64,000 bases of DNA from Fodinibius sediminis (GTDB lineage Bacteria; Bacteroidota; Rhodothermia; Balneolales; Balneolaceae): the NCBI RefSeq assembly GCF_900182555.1, contig NZ_FXTH01000002.1:62001-126000 (forward strand). The letters run 5' to 3'. The notes under the pieces were generated by a model, which did not search any database, had not been told where the DNA came from, and saw only the letters and a program-made list of their open reading frames with translations. This document shows positions 35,764 to 45,694 of the stretch, one piece after another. The position numbers and the translations under genes are program-made. How positions within the stretch are numbered: the first letter of the stretch is position 1; each line of letters opens with the position of its first letter.

Positions 35764-36843
35764 CTACTCTTCCATCACGGCATTTAGTTTGTCCAGGTTA
35801 TCCTGAACCCGCAGGGCTTCAATAACCTCATCAACCTCTCCCTTCATGATATCTTCAAGATTATAGAGTGTCAGATTTATGCGGTGATCGGTGACTCGGC
35901 TCTGGGGGAAGTTATAGGTTCGAATCTTGGCACTGCGATCGCCGGTTGAGATCTGGCTTTTGCGTTCCTGCTCCCGTTCCTTTCGCAGTTTTTCTTCTTC
36001 CATTTCATAGAGCTTGGAACGCAGCATCTTCATGGCCTTTTCCTTGTTCTGGTGCTGCGAGCGTTCCTGCTGACATTCAACCACCACCCCCGACGGTTCG
36101 TGCGTGATACGTATGGCCGAGTCCGTTTTATTGACATGCTGTCCGCCGGCACCACTGGCCCGGAACGTATCCACCCGAAGGTCAGCGGTATTTATGTCAA
36201 TGTCCACCTCCTCCGCCTCCGGCAGCACCGCAACCGTAGCCGCTGAAGTGTGCACCCTCCCCTGGGTTTCGGTTTCAGGAACACGCTGCACCCGGTGAAC
36301 ACCGCTCTCGTATTTCATTTTTCCAAAGACCTCCTCGCCTTCAAGCCCGAAGGTAAGCTCCTTATATCCACCCTTCTCCGATTCGCTGAGGCTCAGCAGG
36401 TTCAGTTTCCATCCCATTTTATCGGCATAGCGGCGATACATATCAAACAGATCACCGACAAAAATGGCTGCTTCATCGCCCCCTGTCCCGGCCCGAAGTT
36501 CAACAATAACATTTTTGGAATCATCGGGATCTTTGGGGATAAGCTTGAACTTGATATCTTCTTCCAGCTTTTCGAGGCGGGGCTTCAGCTCATCATTTTC
36601 CTCTCTCGCCATCTCGGTGATTTCCGCATCGGCAGCCTCCTCAATGAGCTCACTGTTTCCCTGAATCTGCTTCCTGACGTGCTTCCATTCCTCATAGAGA
36701 TCAACCAGCTCTTTCAGTTCGCTGTGCTCTTTAGTCAATTCTGTATATTGCTGAGGGTCATCATAAATCGCCGGATCGCTCATAGCAGCCGTAACTTCTT
36801 CAAATCGTTCGCGGACCTGCTCTAATTTCGCCTCAATGTCCAT
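35764..36843 (-). CDS. prfA: peptide chain release factor 1
   Basis: RF1 ends translation at UAA and UAG. 359 residues. The codon-reading tripeptide is PET within RVQRVPETETQGRVHTSAAT, an accepted PxT form. The catalytic GGQ loop is RASGAGGQHVNKTDSAIRIT. The N-terminal coiled coil and the C-terminal TYNFPQSRVTDHRINLTLYN are as in the family. No prmC-type GGQ methyltransferase lies beside it. It reads divergently from purK across a 170-bp gap that contains TATGTTTG at 36982-36989 on the purK strand. Confidence 0.96.
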   Translation of the reverse strand: MDIEAKLEQVRERFEEVTAAMSDPAIYDDPQQYTELTKEHSELKELVDLYEEWKHVRKQIQGNSELIEEAADAEITEMAREENDELKPRLEKLEEDIKFKLIPKDPDDSKNVIVELRAGTGGDEAAIFVGDLFDMYRRYADKMGWKLNLLSLSESEKGGYKELTFGLEGEEVFGKMKYESGVHRVQRVPETETQGRVHTSAATVAVLPEAEEVDIDINTADLRVDTFRASGAGGQHVNKTDSAIRITHEPSGVVVECQQERSQHQNKEKAMKMLRSKLYEMEEEKLRKEREQERKSQISTGDRSAKIRTYNFPQSRVTDHRINLTLYNLEDIMKGEVDEVIEALRVQDNLDKLNAVMEE

Positions 36844-37014
36844 GCCTCGGTATTACTTGGATTGTTAATGTTCAAAAGTTCTGGCTTAAAATACGATTCT
36901 TTCTCCAAAATGAAGAATTTGCCACAAAGAATTAAAATTTTCTTTTTGACTGTGTGCCTTAATTTCTAAACGAATAATTAGTATGTTTGAGTCGAAATTT
37001 AACCCTTGAAATCT

Positions 37015-38184
37015 ATGCATCTAATGGACAAAAACCCCCTATCCGCGGACTTTAGACTTGGTTTTCTGGGAGCCGGACAGCTGGCTCGCATGTCAGGATT
37101 GCAGGCCTTCCGCTATGGCATACAAGTAGGCGTATTTTCTGATCGACCGGAGAATGAGCCTGTTCAATTTATGACCCCCCATTCCCAATCCGGCTCCTTT
37201 AGCTCGTCCGACGACCTTGCTTCATTTGCCGGGACCTGTGACGTACTGACCCTGGAAAATGAGTTCATAGACTCGGATATCCTCGCACGTGCGCAGGAAG
37301 AGAGCGGTACCCCGATTTACCCGTCACCACAGACGTTTGCCCTCATTGAAAATAAACTTATTGAAAAAAAGACCTTTGAAGAGGCCGGTATTGACGTCAC
37401 GCCCTATGCCCTAATTGGTGATGAAGACGCTTTAGAAAGTTTTGGTGCCACACACGGCTGGCCATACCTGTTGAAATCATCCAAAGGCGGCTATGACGGC
37501 TTTGGCAATGAGACGGTTCACCAGCTTGAGGATGCCCGTGAAGCATTTGACAAACTGGGAGGCCATGACGGCCACGATATCATTGCAGAAGCCTTCGTTG
37601 ACTTCACCCATGAACTGGCCGTACAGGTTGCCCGCAATGAAACCGGCCATGTTGTCTATCCCTGCTGTGAGACGGTACAGGAGAATCACATCTGCGTAGC
37701 CCTCAAAACCCCGGCCCCCGTAGCCCCCGCCATCCAAGAGAAAGCACGCGAAATTGCTGTGCATGCTACAGAGGCTATTGATGGGAAAGGGCTTTTTGCC
37801 TTTGAATTTTTCCTGACCCCGGAGGGGAAGCTTCTGCTCAATGAGTCGGCTCCCCGTCCCCACAACTCGGGTCATTACACCATCGAGGGCTGTGTCACCT
37901 CCCAGTTTGAAAATCACGTCCGTGCTGTAATGGGACTTCCCCTCGGGGCAACGGATCTTCGAAAACCCGCGGTGGCAATGATTAACCTGCTGGGTACCGA
38001 CCAGCGTGATGCCCAAATTGATCACGCCCTGGCTAGCCTGCAGGCATCCGACGGGCACCTGCACGTTTACGGCAAGCTCGACAGCCGGCCGGGACGAAAG
38101 ATGGCTCATTATACCCTCCTGGGAAATGAGATGGAATCTACTTATAAAAAAGCACGGGAAGTTACCCGGGCCATACGGATATAG
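37015..38184 (+). CDS. purK: N5-carboxyaminoimidazole ribonucleotide synthase
   Basis: Uses ATP and bicarbonate to carboxylate aminoimidazole ribonucleotide on nitrogen, a step of purine synthesis. 389 residues from ATG 37015; ATG 37024 is a close alternative and TTG 37006 less likely. The N-terminal Rossmann-like part LGFLGAGQLARMSGLQAFRY is followed by an ATP-grasp fold (WPYLLKSSKGGYDGFGNE, AFVDFTHELAVQVARN) and FEFFLTPEGKLLLNESAPRP, with HNSGHYTIEGCVTSQFENH completing the active site. The partner purE follows 61 nt downstream, so PurK product passes to PurE. Confidence 0.95.
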   Translation: MHLMDKNPLSADFRLGFLGAGQLARMSGLQAFRYGIQVGVFSDRPENEPVQFMTPHSQSGSFSSSDDLASFAGTCDVLTLENEFIDSDILARAQEESGTPIYPSPQTFALIENKLIEKKTFEEAGIDVTPYALIGDEDALESFGATHGWPYLLKSSKGGYDGFGNETVHQLEDAREAFDKLGGHDGHDIIAEAFVDFTHELAVQVARNETGHVVYPCCETVQENHICVALKTPAPVAPAIQEKAREIAVHATEAIDGKGLFAFEFFLTPEGKLLLNESAPRPHNSGHYTIEGCVTSQFENHVRAVMGLPLGATDLRKPAVAMINLLGTDQRDAQIDHALASLQASDGHLHVYGKLDSRPGRKMAHYTLLGNEMESTYKKAREVTRAIRI

Positions 38185-38245
38185 TTGAGATTTTAAATCA
38201 GTACTATCAGAACATCAGCACTAATACGTAAAATCGACCAATATT

Positions 38246-38737
38246 ATGAGCAAAGAAACGCCTTTGGTAGGTGTCATTATGGGCAGCGACAGTGACTGGC
38301 CCACAATGAAAGACGCCTGTTCCATCCTTGAAGAGTTTCATATTCCTTATGAAAAGAAAGTGGTTTCGGCCCATCGCACACCAGCCATGATGGCTGACTA
38401 TGGCAGGGAAGCCCGCAGCCGGGGCATCAAAGTTATTATTGCCGGCGCCGGCGGGGCCGCCCATCTTCCCGGCATGACAGCCGCCCATACCACGCTGCCG
38501 GTTATTGGGGTACCCATCAAGACGAGCACGCTCAGTGGCATTGACAGTCTCTACTCCATAGTCCAAATGCCCAATGGAGTTCCTGTTGCAACGGTGGCTA
38601 TCGGCAAAGCGGGCAATGCCGGGCTACTGGCTGTACGCATGCTGGGCATGGACAACCCGGAACTGGCCGAAAAACTATCGGCCTATCACAGGCAAATGGC
38701 AGAGGAGTCGGAGAAAAAAACGCAAAATCTGACGTAG
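38246..38737 (+). CDS. purE: N5-carboxyaminoimidazole ribonucleotide mutase
   Basis: Moves the carboxyl group from N5 to C4 of the imidazole ring after PurK. 163 residues, the class I bacterial size. Motifs: [20 protein letters not shown] at the phosphate site, [20 protein letters not shown] with the catalytic histidine, and [20 protein letters not shown]. It is co-directional with purK and probably in one transcript. It converges with the oxidoreductase gene at 38780, with no clear terminator in the 42-bp gap. Confidence 0.96.
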   Translation: MSKETPLVGVIMGSDSDWPTMKDACSILEEFHIPYEKKVVSAHRTPAMMADYGREARSRGIKVIIAGAGGAAHLPGMTAAHTTLPVIGVPIKTSTLSGIDSLYSIVQMPNGVPVATVAIGKAGNAGLLAVRMLGMDNPELAEKLSAYHRQMAEESEKKTQNLT

Positions 38738-38779
38738 CCGCTCCCCTCTTCCTTCAATACTAAGAGCGAGAACCCGGAA

Positions 38780-40192
38780 CTACCTGCTTTTGGCATACGC
38801 CTGCATTGTCAGGTAATATTTTGTGAGCATGTTCTTGCGTTCCCAGCCGGGAATCTCCCCGTCGGCAAGGTATTGCAGATACTGCCGGGTCACCTGGGCA
38901 AAATGGGCCTCGTGACCCACGCGGTGCTTCTCGGGGATGACAACCTGCCAGCCCCCCGGAGCTGTAGTCAGTGATACGCCCGAATAATCCCGGGCAATAT
39001 CATCAATAGCTTTTTTCAGGGTCTCTTCGTAGGCCTCACCCCCGTTCCCATCCAGCGGTTCAACATAGAGCGTGGGTACGTAGTTTTGTTCCTCCCCCTG
39101 CCGGATGACCAGGTTGGCCTTGCTCCCCCGCATGATGGAATAGTGCGTATCCCCGGTACCTTCAGGAGCCTGATAGTTCCATTCAACGGAGACTTTGCCG
39201 TGCACCCCGTTGACCTGAAAAACGAAAGAACCATTGGCAAAGACATTCAGATTGTTTTCATCATCAAGATCTTCCTTCAGATAATCGGGGTACGACTCCA
39301 TCCGGGTCACCTTTTGGAATTCAGTCGGTGTCATTTCCGTAGCCCAGCGATCGGCCTGTACAACCTGAACATCCGTCGTGTCAATGCCCTGTCCCGGGAA
39401 GGTTTCCCAAAGGATAAGATCAACCAGGTGCGTGGAAACATCCACTATGGCTTCACCCTGCTGGTCCACATCAAAAAACCAGCCCGGACGGGTGAGGGGC
39501 TGCCCCGAAACGTATTTAAAGAAATGATGCACACTTTCTTTGGTGATGGCGGGATTTTCAGGGGTCCCCTCCACAATTGATCCAAAAACATCGGCATTCA
39601 TGGAAAGCCTGCGCTGTAGCAAGGTGGTGATCTCAAACCGTTCTGTCATGATATCATACAGCAGTATACCATCTTCCTGAGCCTGGGCCAGGGCCTCCCT
39701 GAGCATGGGAAAATCCTCCGGTTTAATAACCATGGGTTTGTCCGCGAGTACATTCAAACCGGCGTCAACCGATTGTTTAATGTAGCTTGTCTTCTGGGCA
39801 TTGTTACCTGCAAGCACCACCACATTGCCCGGCTGCTCCTGAATCATTTTTTCAAAGAAGTCGGGACCGGTATACACCTTTTCAACCCAGTTTGTCGGAT
39901 TTTCCTGACGACTGTTATACTGCTCAATCCGATCCAGGTGTCGTTCCAGCCCGTCCGAGCCTTCGGGGGCATATACATACGCCACCGAATCCACCTGGTC
40001 GTATCCATACTTTTGAACCAGACCGGCATGAAAATGGCCCGGATCCACCGTCATAAGCTTCACCTCTTTGTCGGCACCGGTAAATGGTTTTTTATCTTCG
40101 GGCTTTTCCCCGGATTCGGATCCTGAGCATGCATAGGTCATAACCGGGATTAATAAAAGAATCATATATTGCCTTGCCAATGAATTGTACAT
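38780..40192 (-). CDS. exported Gfo/Idh/MocA-type oxidoreductase, probable lipoprotein
   Basis: 470 residues from ATG 40192, which has AAGGTGG six bases upstream; a GTG nine bases earlier is not needed. The N-terminus is a secretion signal ending near VMTYAC, with Cys22 as possible lipid-attachment site. A Rossmann-type part follows (VYTGPDFFEKMIQEQPGNVV, then SYIKQSVDAGLNVLADKPMV with the conserved KP pair) and a long C-terminal domain of the putative-oxidoreductase type, including PGWFFDVDQQGEAIVDVSTH. The glycine-rich dinucleotide motif at the start of the fold is poorly kept (VDPGHFHAGLV), so cofactor binding is uncertain. It is the last gene of the SusC/SusD locus, after a 232-nt gap. 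Confidence 0.75.
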   Translation of the reverse strand: MYNSLARQYMILLLIPVMTYACSGSESGEKPEDKKPFTGADKEVKLMTVDPGHFHAGLVQKYGYDQVDSVAYVYAPEGSDGLERHLDRIEQYNSRQENPTNWVEKVYTGPDFFEKMIQEQPGNVVVLAGNNAQKTSYIKQSVDAGLNVLADKPMVIKPEDFPMLREALAQAQEDGILLYDIMTERFEITTLLQRRLSMNADVFGSIVEGTPENPAITKESVHHFFKYVSGQPLTRPGWFFDVDQQGEAIVDVSTHLVDLILWETFPGQGIDTTDVQVVQADRWATEMTPTEFQKVTRMESYPDYLKEDLDDENNLNVFANGSFVFQVNGVHGKVSVEWNYQAPEGTGDTHYSIMRGSKANLVIRQGEEQNYVPTLYVEPLDGNGGEAYEETLKKAIDDIARDYSGVSLTTAPGGWQVVIPEKHRVGHEAHFAQVTRQYLQYLADGEIPGWERKNMLTKYYLTMQAYAKSR

Positions 40193-40424
40193 TATTTCCA
40201 CCTTCGATATTTTGGCCTTGTAACTTAGTATTCCTCTTCATTCAGCTGATGCGGCCAGGGAGCAGTGCCGTATGCGATATGGCAATCGGTACTCCACAAA
40301 ACCGTTGCCGGCTTACTGGGCAATCCGAAAGGATCAGGGTGAAACGATGAGCACCATCCCGATCTCCGGGCCGCATAAAGTAACACATCAGCATTTAATA
40401 TGATAGCTGCCGATAATCTCCGAT

Positions 40425-41867
40425 TTACAGCTGAAGCTGTTCAATATGCTTGATGCCCCACGGGGATCGCTGAGTGCGGGAAAGCATGGCATTTGCCTCA
40501 TCATCATTTTTAAACCGTTCGTTGACCGGGTCCCACTGTAACTTCCGCGGCAGCTTCATGGCAATGTGAGAAATCAGGCAGGCACTGCAGGAACGGTGAG
40601 CCACCTCGGCCGGGGCCACCGTCCGTTCACGTGTTTTAATGCACTCCAGCCAGTTCTTGTGCTGCTCCTCACTTTCGTAAAGATGTGTTTCATGCTCTCC
40701 TATTTCTGATTTCAGTATTGCCGGATCACTGGCCTGGAAAGGAGCGGCCTGGTTCGCGTCGCCGCTGCCGGGGTCACTGTCCGTAACGCCTGCATCGCCG
40801 CGCCTGACATAGATCCACCCGTCTGAGCCGATGAACCGAACGCCCTGTTTGTTATCACCGCCAACCGTCATCCTAATCCCATTGGCATATTGGGCCGTGA
40901 CCCTAAAATTGCCATGCACATTCCACAGGCCCCGGTAATTGGGATCATCGGTTGGAAACCGGGCTGTTGCCTCCAGTTCAACCGGTCCGGTATACTCGGT
41001 ATTCATGCCCCAGTGAGCCGTGTCGATATGATGAGCGCCCCACCCGGTGATCATGCCTGCACTATAGGCTTCGCAGCGCAGCCATCCGGGCCGCGAGTAG
41101 TCATCCTCGGGATGAACGCGCTGCTCTGTATAGGGAACATCGGGGGTGGACCCCACCCACATATCATAGTTCAGATTGCCCGGTGCCGGCGTGGGCGAAG
41201 GATTTCCCCCGCCAGGATCGCCGGGAAGTCCGACTTCAACCCGCCGGAGCTCGCCAATCCGGCCGTTGCGGACCAGCTCGCATGCTCGCTTGAACTGGGG
41301 CCAGGGATTGACCGAACGCTGCTGGCTTCCGATCTGAAATACGGTTCCCGTGCGATGAATAATATCACTCATCGCACGCCCCTCCTCCACCGTCAGTGAT
41401 GCCGGTTTTTGCAGATAGATATCCTTGCCGGCAAGAGCCGCTTCAATAGCGGGCCGGGCATGCCAGTGGTCTGGTGTACTGATGATAACAGCATCAATTT
41501 CAGGATCCTGCAGCATTTCCCGGTAATCCTGGTATACATCCACATCTACATAATTTTTTTTATTCTTTTCCTCAGCATAGTACTGTTCAATGAATTTCTT
41601 TCCTTCAACTGCCCGGTCCATATCCACATCACTGACCGCAACAACGCGCGCTACATCGTTATCCATCGTCGATGGCAGGTCGTGGGCTTTGGCAATACGG
41701 CCGAAACCAATCTGTCCTATATTAATCTTCTCACTCGGAGGATTGGGCCCCAGCACCGAAGCCGGCACGATGGAAGGAGCAAAAAGCAGCCCGGCAGCCC
41801 CCATGGCCGATGTTTTCAGATAATCACGACGTGACATTGTGTTACTACTGTTAGTCTGTTGGTCCAT
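40425..41867 (-). CDS. Tat-exported Gfo/Idh/MocA-family sugar oxidoreductase
   Basis: 480 residues from ATG 41867, with AGGAGATAAT directly upstream. A twin-arginine signal, MSRRDYLKTSAMGAAGLLFA, exports the folded, cofactor-loaded enzyme to the periplasm. The mature part starts KINIGQIGFGRIAKAHDL, the GxGxxG-like dinucleotide loop, with AVIISTPDHWHARPAIEAAL then KDIYLQKPASLTVEEG carrying the catalytic lysine of the EKP-type motif (here QKP), and GMITGWGAHHIDTAHWG holding the conserved GxxxxHxxD. The family oxidises or reduces sugars and polyols; exported members in Bacteroidota include enzymes acting on glycosides at C3. The substrate is unknown. Confidence 0.88.
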   Translation of the reverse strand: MDQQTNSSNTMSRRDYLKTSAMGAAGLLFAPSIVPASVLGPNPPSEKINIGQIGFGRIAKAHDLPSTMDNDVARVVAVSDVDMDRAVEGKKFIEQYYAEEKNKKNYVDVDVYQDYREMLQDPEIDAVIISTPDHWHARPAIEAALAGKDIYLQKPASLTVEEGRAMSDIIHRTGTVFQIGSQQRSVNPWPQFKRACELVRNGRIGELRRVEVGLPGDPGGGNPSPTPAPGNLNYDMWVGSTPDVPYTEQRVHPEDDYSRPGWLRCEAYSAGMITGWGAHHIDTAHWGMNTEYTGPVELEATARFPTDDPNYRGLWNVHGNFRVTAQYANGIRMTVGGDNKQGVRFIGSDGWIYVRRGDAGVTDSDPGSGDANQAAPFQASDPAILKSEIGEHETHLYESEEQHKNWLECIKTRERTVAPAEVAHRSCSACLISHIAMKLPRKLQWDPVNERFKNDDEANAMLSRTQRSPWGIKHIEQLQL

Positions 41868-41910
41868 ATTATCTCCTGTCAACTTTTAATCTTATGTGTA
41901 TGTAATATTA

Positions 41911-43932
41911 TCATTTGAAAGAACCGCCTGTCACGGCCCACTGGATGCCCCCCAGAACATGGTTCATAAATACCGGATCGTCATAATCCTCAATGCTGTG
42001 ACCGAGACTGGTGTACCAGGAACGCCCCCCTTCAAACTCATGGTACCAGGCCAGCGGAAAGGTGTCGCCGAATACCTCTCCCGGATAGTCTCCCTTCTGA
42101 TCATCCTCAACCGTGCTCATATCAGCATGCAGCAATACCTGAACCTCCGGATTCAACTGTTTTAAATAATAGCACTCGTCCTCGCGCACCCACGGATCCG
42201 TCAGGAATGAGGTAGACGGATGGTCATTCTCCGTGACCTCAACCGAAAACTCCTGGAAAGGGGCGTGCCGGTAGAAGGTCCCCCCCACCAGACTCCAGAA
42301 CCAGGGCCAGTCGCGTTCCGATCCGGAAGCAGAATGAATACCTACAAAATTACCTCCCGACTCCATATATTTCTGGAGAGCCTTTTCCTGTGCTTTTGTA
42401 TTGAAAATGTCATTGTTGGTATTTGAAAAGATCAGGGCATCATACTTTTTCAAATTCTCCTCGGTAAAATCGGAGGGATCCTCCGAGGCATCAACCGCGA
42501 AGCCATGCTTTCTTCCGAGCTTCCGAATCGCCTCGATGCTGTTGGGAATATTCTTGTGCACGTATCCTTCTCCGTTCCTGGTGTACACCAGAACCCGGCT
42601 CCCGGCCAGGCCCGTGGGCTGTACCTCCACTTCCGGCGGATTTGCAAAATCCTGCCAATACCGTTCGGCGTCAACACTGTCAATCTTTCCGTCATATACC
42701 ATCATACGGTACTTGAGACTGTAACTGTTGCCCGGCCAAAGCGTCCAGTCCTGTTCCTGGACCGGATTGAAGTTGAAATAAACATTTCCTTCGCCCCCAT
42801 TCGCACCGGTGGGCCAGATGCGCAACTGCTCCGGAAAATTCTGGTTCCCGGGATGGGTCATGAATAAAATGCCCGATGTCCCCCCTTCGGAAACACCGTT
42901 AATGTCGGTCCAGCGTGCCCGCGTGCCATTGCCATTGCTTTTATTCTTTCCAGCCGATGTCAACAAGACAGCGGTTTCATCATTCCATTTCTCGGTCGCC
43001 CGAAGACTGAATCCCTGGTAGCGATAGGCCTTGATGGTAACCGGAGAATCCGCTGCCGGATTCAGAGTTGAAATAAAATCAATCAGCCAGATGTCCTGCT
43101 CCGGGTCGGCATTCCAGGCCTTGATCTCCCAGCTTTCATTTAAAGCTACTTTCTCGCCGGAGGGTGCTCGCAGGTCAATATGATTGAGGAATGCTCTGAA
43201 TCCGCCGTATATATCACCCTCTGTCGTTTGCGTCAGGGCCTTGTGACGAACGGTTCCCTCTCCATCACCGAGGTTCCAAAAATCAATCTCGCGGCCCTCA
43301 AAGCTTGTCTTGGTCCACGGGTTCCAGATGCCGTAGTGATGGTAATGATCGGAAGGCTGGATCCTTGTAAGCACTTCTCCCTCCGGCGTCCACAGCGGGT
43401 GGATATAGCCGCTGCGGGCATAAAGATCTGAAACACCATCGGGCGGCGGCTTCGGAACATAACGATAGCTGAGAACCTTCTGATCGTCAACGTTCAGTGT
43501 TAATGACATGCCGTCGTCCGAGATCTGTACAGAATCGGCGGGAGAAGGCGCCCTTCCTTCGCCCTCACTCTTCAGGATATAATTGCGGTTTCTTCCCCGG
43601 GGAGTTTCTCCGCCCAGTATCCACCGAAGTCTCTTTTCATCGCCACTTTCATCGAGCTGCGAGGCGATCGCCACTTCCTTTCCGTCCACAACCTCATAGA
43701 GCTGCAGTTCCTGTCCGGTTTGCAGGCCCAGGGACATCCCCTCAAGAGAGACCCCCACCGGGGTGTTCATCCGGTGATGGTCCCCCGCTTTAACCGTAAA
43801 ATGGGCAATTTCCCGGGACTGGCCCCAAAGACTGGAACCCAGAGCAAGGGTGAAGAAACAGCTAATAATTAAAGATGATAAAACGTTAAACAGGCTCCTT
43901 CCGATTTTATTCATAACACTGGTTGATCTCAT
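41911..43932 (-). CDS. exported DUF6807 (PmoA-like)-ThuA fusion protein
   Basis: 673 residues from ATG 43932; ATG 43914 (MNKIGRSLFN) is equally plausible. A signal peptide ends near LGSSLWGQ. Residues of about 40-440 match the DUF6807 family, often mislabelled PmoA after methane oxygenase: SGYIHPLWTPEGEVLTRIQP, then DHYHHYGIWNPWTKTSFEGR with a histidine cluster, and RWTDINGVSEGGTSGILFM. Residues of about 460-670 form a ThuA-type domain of the class I amidotransferase-like fold: SRVLVYTRNGEGYVHKNI, EKALQKYMESGGNFVGIHSA, PLAWYHEFEGGRSWYTSLGH. Both families are linked to carbohydrate use but their reactions are unproven. Fusion puts both in one exported chain. Confidence 0.78.
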   Translation of the reverse strand: MRSTSVMNKIGRSLFNVLSSLIISCFFTLALGSSLWGQSREIAHFTVKAGDHHRMNTPVGVSLEGMSLGLQTGQELQLYEVVDGKEVAIASQLDESGDEKRLRWILGGETPRGRNRNYILKSEGEGRAPSPADSVQISDDGMSLTLNVDDQKVLSYRYVPKPPPDGVSDLYARSGYIHPLWTPEGEVLTRIQPSDHYHHYGIWNPWTKTSFEGREIDFWNLGDGEGTVRHKALTQTTEGDIYGGFRAFLNHIDLRAPSGEKVALNESWEIKAWNADPEQDIWLIDFISTLNPAADSPVTIKAYRYQGFSLRATEKWNDETAVLLTSAGKNKSNGNGTRARWTDINGVSEGGTSGILFMTHPGNQNFPEQLRIWPTGANGGEGNVYFNFNPVQEQDWTLWPGNSYSLKYRMMVYDGKIDSVDAERYWQDFANPPEVEVQPTGLAGSRVLVYTRNGEGYVHKNIPNSIEAIRKLGRKHGFAVDASEDPSDFTEENLKKYDALIFSNTNNDIFNTKAQEKALQKYMESGGNFVGIHSASGSERDWPWFWSLVGGTFYRHAPFQEFSVEVTENDHPSTSFLTDPWVREDECYYLKQLNPEVQVLLHADMSTVEDDQKGDYPGEVFGDTFPLAWYHEFEGGRSWYTSLGHSIEDYDDPVFMNHVLGGIQWAVTGGSFK

Positions 43933-44014
43933 TGCACGTTGCTAATAACTGTCCTGCAAATACAAGCAGGACTGTTAAGGGGTATAATATAGAAGATTAG
44001 ATATCAGCGTAAAA

Positions 44015-45676
44015 TTAATAACCCGGATTTTGCTCGTACGTACCAGAGGTGCGATTGAGCTGTGTTGCGGGTATAGGCCGCAACCGGTGGTATTCCTCAA
44101 TATTATCACGGGATTCCTGCAATCCGGCATAATTTCTGACCCGTTCAAGCAGCCTACCCGTTCTTTTGAGGGTAATCCACCGCTTTTGTTCGCCGTAAAA
44201 CTCCCTCCCCCTTTCGTTGAGGATAAAATCCAGCGAAACCTCTCCCGCCGTTATCGCCATGCTGCTCTCATGGCCCGGCCAGGCCGCCCGCCTGCGCACC
44301 GCATTGATATGATCGGCCGCCTGCTGCAGGTTGCCCATTTTGAAGTGGGCCTCGGCTGCAAAAAGATAGGCTTCGGCAAGGCGATAGACGATATAATCCT
44401 TGTTGCCGGCCGGTTCATTGACCGACGGCCGCTGGAAGTCATCGTGCTTTATCAGGCTCGGAAACATATTAATATTATCCGAAGTATGGGATGTAGCCCA
44501 CGATATCAGGTAGTAGCTGGTCGCCTCCTGCTGCTGTCTGACCTCGTCCTGCGTCATATCCGGTTCAATGTGGATGGCCGTGTCACCAACAGCCGGATTG
44601 GAGTTGGGCGCATCGGGAAATTCGGGAATGGACGAGGCATCATTGTAATACCATGTGTCCTGGAAGCTTTTGTCATACCGTGAATCCTGGTCTATGGGAC
44701 GAAAATTCTGCAATGCGAAGGGGGTCATCTTGAAGCGAATCCAGGGGCGGCCATAGCCAGGAGCCAGGCTCCGCACCAAACCGTTGCTGTAGGTCTCGTA
44801 CCACGGGCGATAATACAGGTGGCTTCGATTGCCCGGCCCGTTAATCAGCGGATCTTTCCCATACTGTACAGCCCAGATAATTTCGGCGTTCTGTTCGTTA
44901 TCATTATCGAAGATCATCTCGAAGTCGTCCAGCAGCGAAAAACTGTAATCATCAATAACGCTTTCAGCCAGTGCGGCCGACCGGCTGAAGTCTTCGCTCT
45001 CGGCATAGTCCTGGTATCCCCTGGTCAGCAGAACCTGGGAAAGCAGCATTTTCGCCGCCGGCTGTGTTGCCCGTCCCCATTCCTCCTGCGATGGGGGAAG
45101 GCTGTTGACAGCAACCTCCAGATCACTGACAATTTGCTGGTAAATTTCCGGCAGGGCCGTGCGGTTAGCCTCCGTTTCGACCCCCTCTGTTTCCTCCGTT
45201 GTAAGGTGTACCGCTCCAAAATGCTGAACCAGGTTGAAATAATAGTGCGCCCTCAGGAAATGCACCTCCCCGAGTCTTCTTTTTTTCAGTGCATCGTCTA
45301 TACCTTCCAGTTTTGACGCACGGTTGATGGCGGCGTTACAGGTATTAATACCTACATAATAGCTGTTCCAGATGCTTTCCATCGGCCAGGCTTCCGAGTT
45401 CAAACCGGCATCGTACTGGTTCATATAATGATAGCCTCCATGACCTGCATTCTGGACAAGATCCGTTCCATATTCGGTAAGATTTCCTCCCTGTTCCGCG
45501 CCGTAGAAATCACGAAGGGGCTCATAGGCTGCGTTGACAGCATCTTCAAACCCACCGGCAGTGGTAAAATGATTTTCAGCCGTTACATCGGATACGATCT
45601 CCTCCTTCAACGCATCACAGGACACTGCTGCGGTGACCATCATCAAAAAAAGCGATATGTAAATTAATTTCTTCAT
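44015..45676 (-). CDS. SusD/RagB-family substrate-binding lipoprotein
   Basis: 553 residues. The lipoprotein signal ends VTAAVSC with Cys20, placing it on the outer-membrane surface where SusD proteins cap a SusC channel and hand glycans to it. Family features are TTAGGFEDAVNAAYEPLRDF near the start, the TPR-like LKKRRLGEVHFLRAHYYFNL segment with the conserved E-x-x-F-L-R-A, and the C-terminal NERGREFYGEQKRWITLKRT with the ERxxE-like helix. It begins 18 nt after the SusC stop, so the pair is co-expressed. Ligand specificity is not evident. Confidence 0.93.
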   Translation of the reverse strand: MKKLIYISLFLMMVTAAVSCDALKEEIVSDVTAENHFTTAGGFEDAVNAAYEPLRDFYGAEQGGNLTEYGTDLVQNAGHGGYHYMNQYDAGLNSEAWPMESIWNSYYVGINTCNAAINRASKLEGIDDALKKRRLGEVHFLRAHYYFNLVQHFGAVHLTTEETEGVETEANRTALPEIYQQIVSDLEVAVNSLPPSQEEWGRATQPAAKMLLSQVLLTRGYQDYAESEDFSRSAALAESVIDDYSFSLLDDFEMIFDNDNEQNAEIIWAVQYGKDPLINGPGNRSHLYYRPWYETYSNGLVRSLAPGYGRPWIRFKMTPFALQNFRPIDQDSRYDKSFQDTWYYNDASSIPEFPDAPNSNPAVGDTAIHIEPDMTQDEVRQQQEATSYYLISWATSHTSDNINMFPSLIKHDDFQRPSVNEPAGNKDYIVYRLAEAYLFAAEAHFKMGNLQQAADHINAVRRRAAWPGHESSMAITAGEVSLDFILNERGREFYGEQKRWITLKRTGRLLERVRNYAGLQESRDNIEEYHRLRPIPATQLNRTSGTYEQNPGY

Positions 45677-45694
45677 AACTTTAACTCCTAATCA

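Noticed and set aside
36982-36989. purK promoter
   Set aside because: TATGTTTG fits the -7 box exactly, but no TTTG lies at the expected 19-21 nt upstream, so I did not list it as a promoter.
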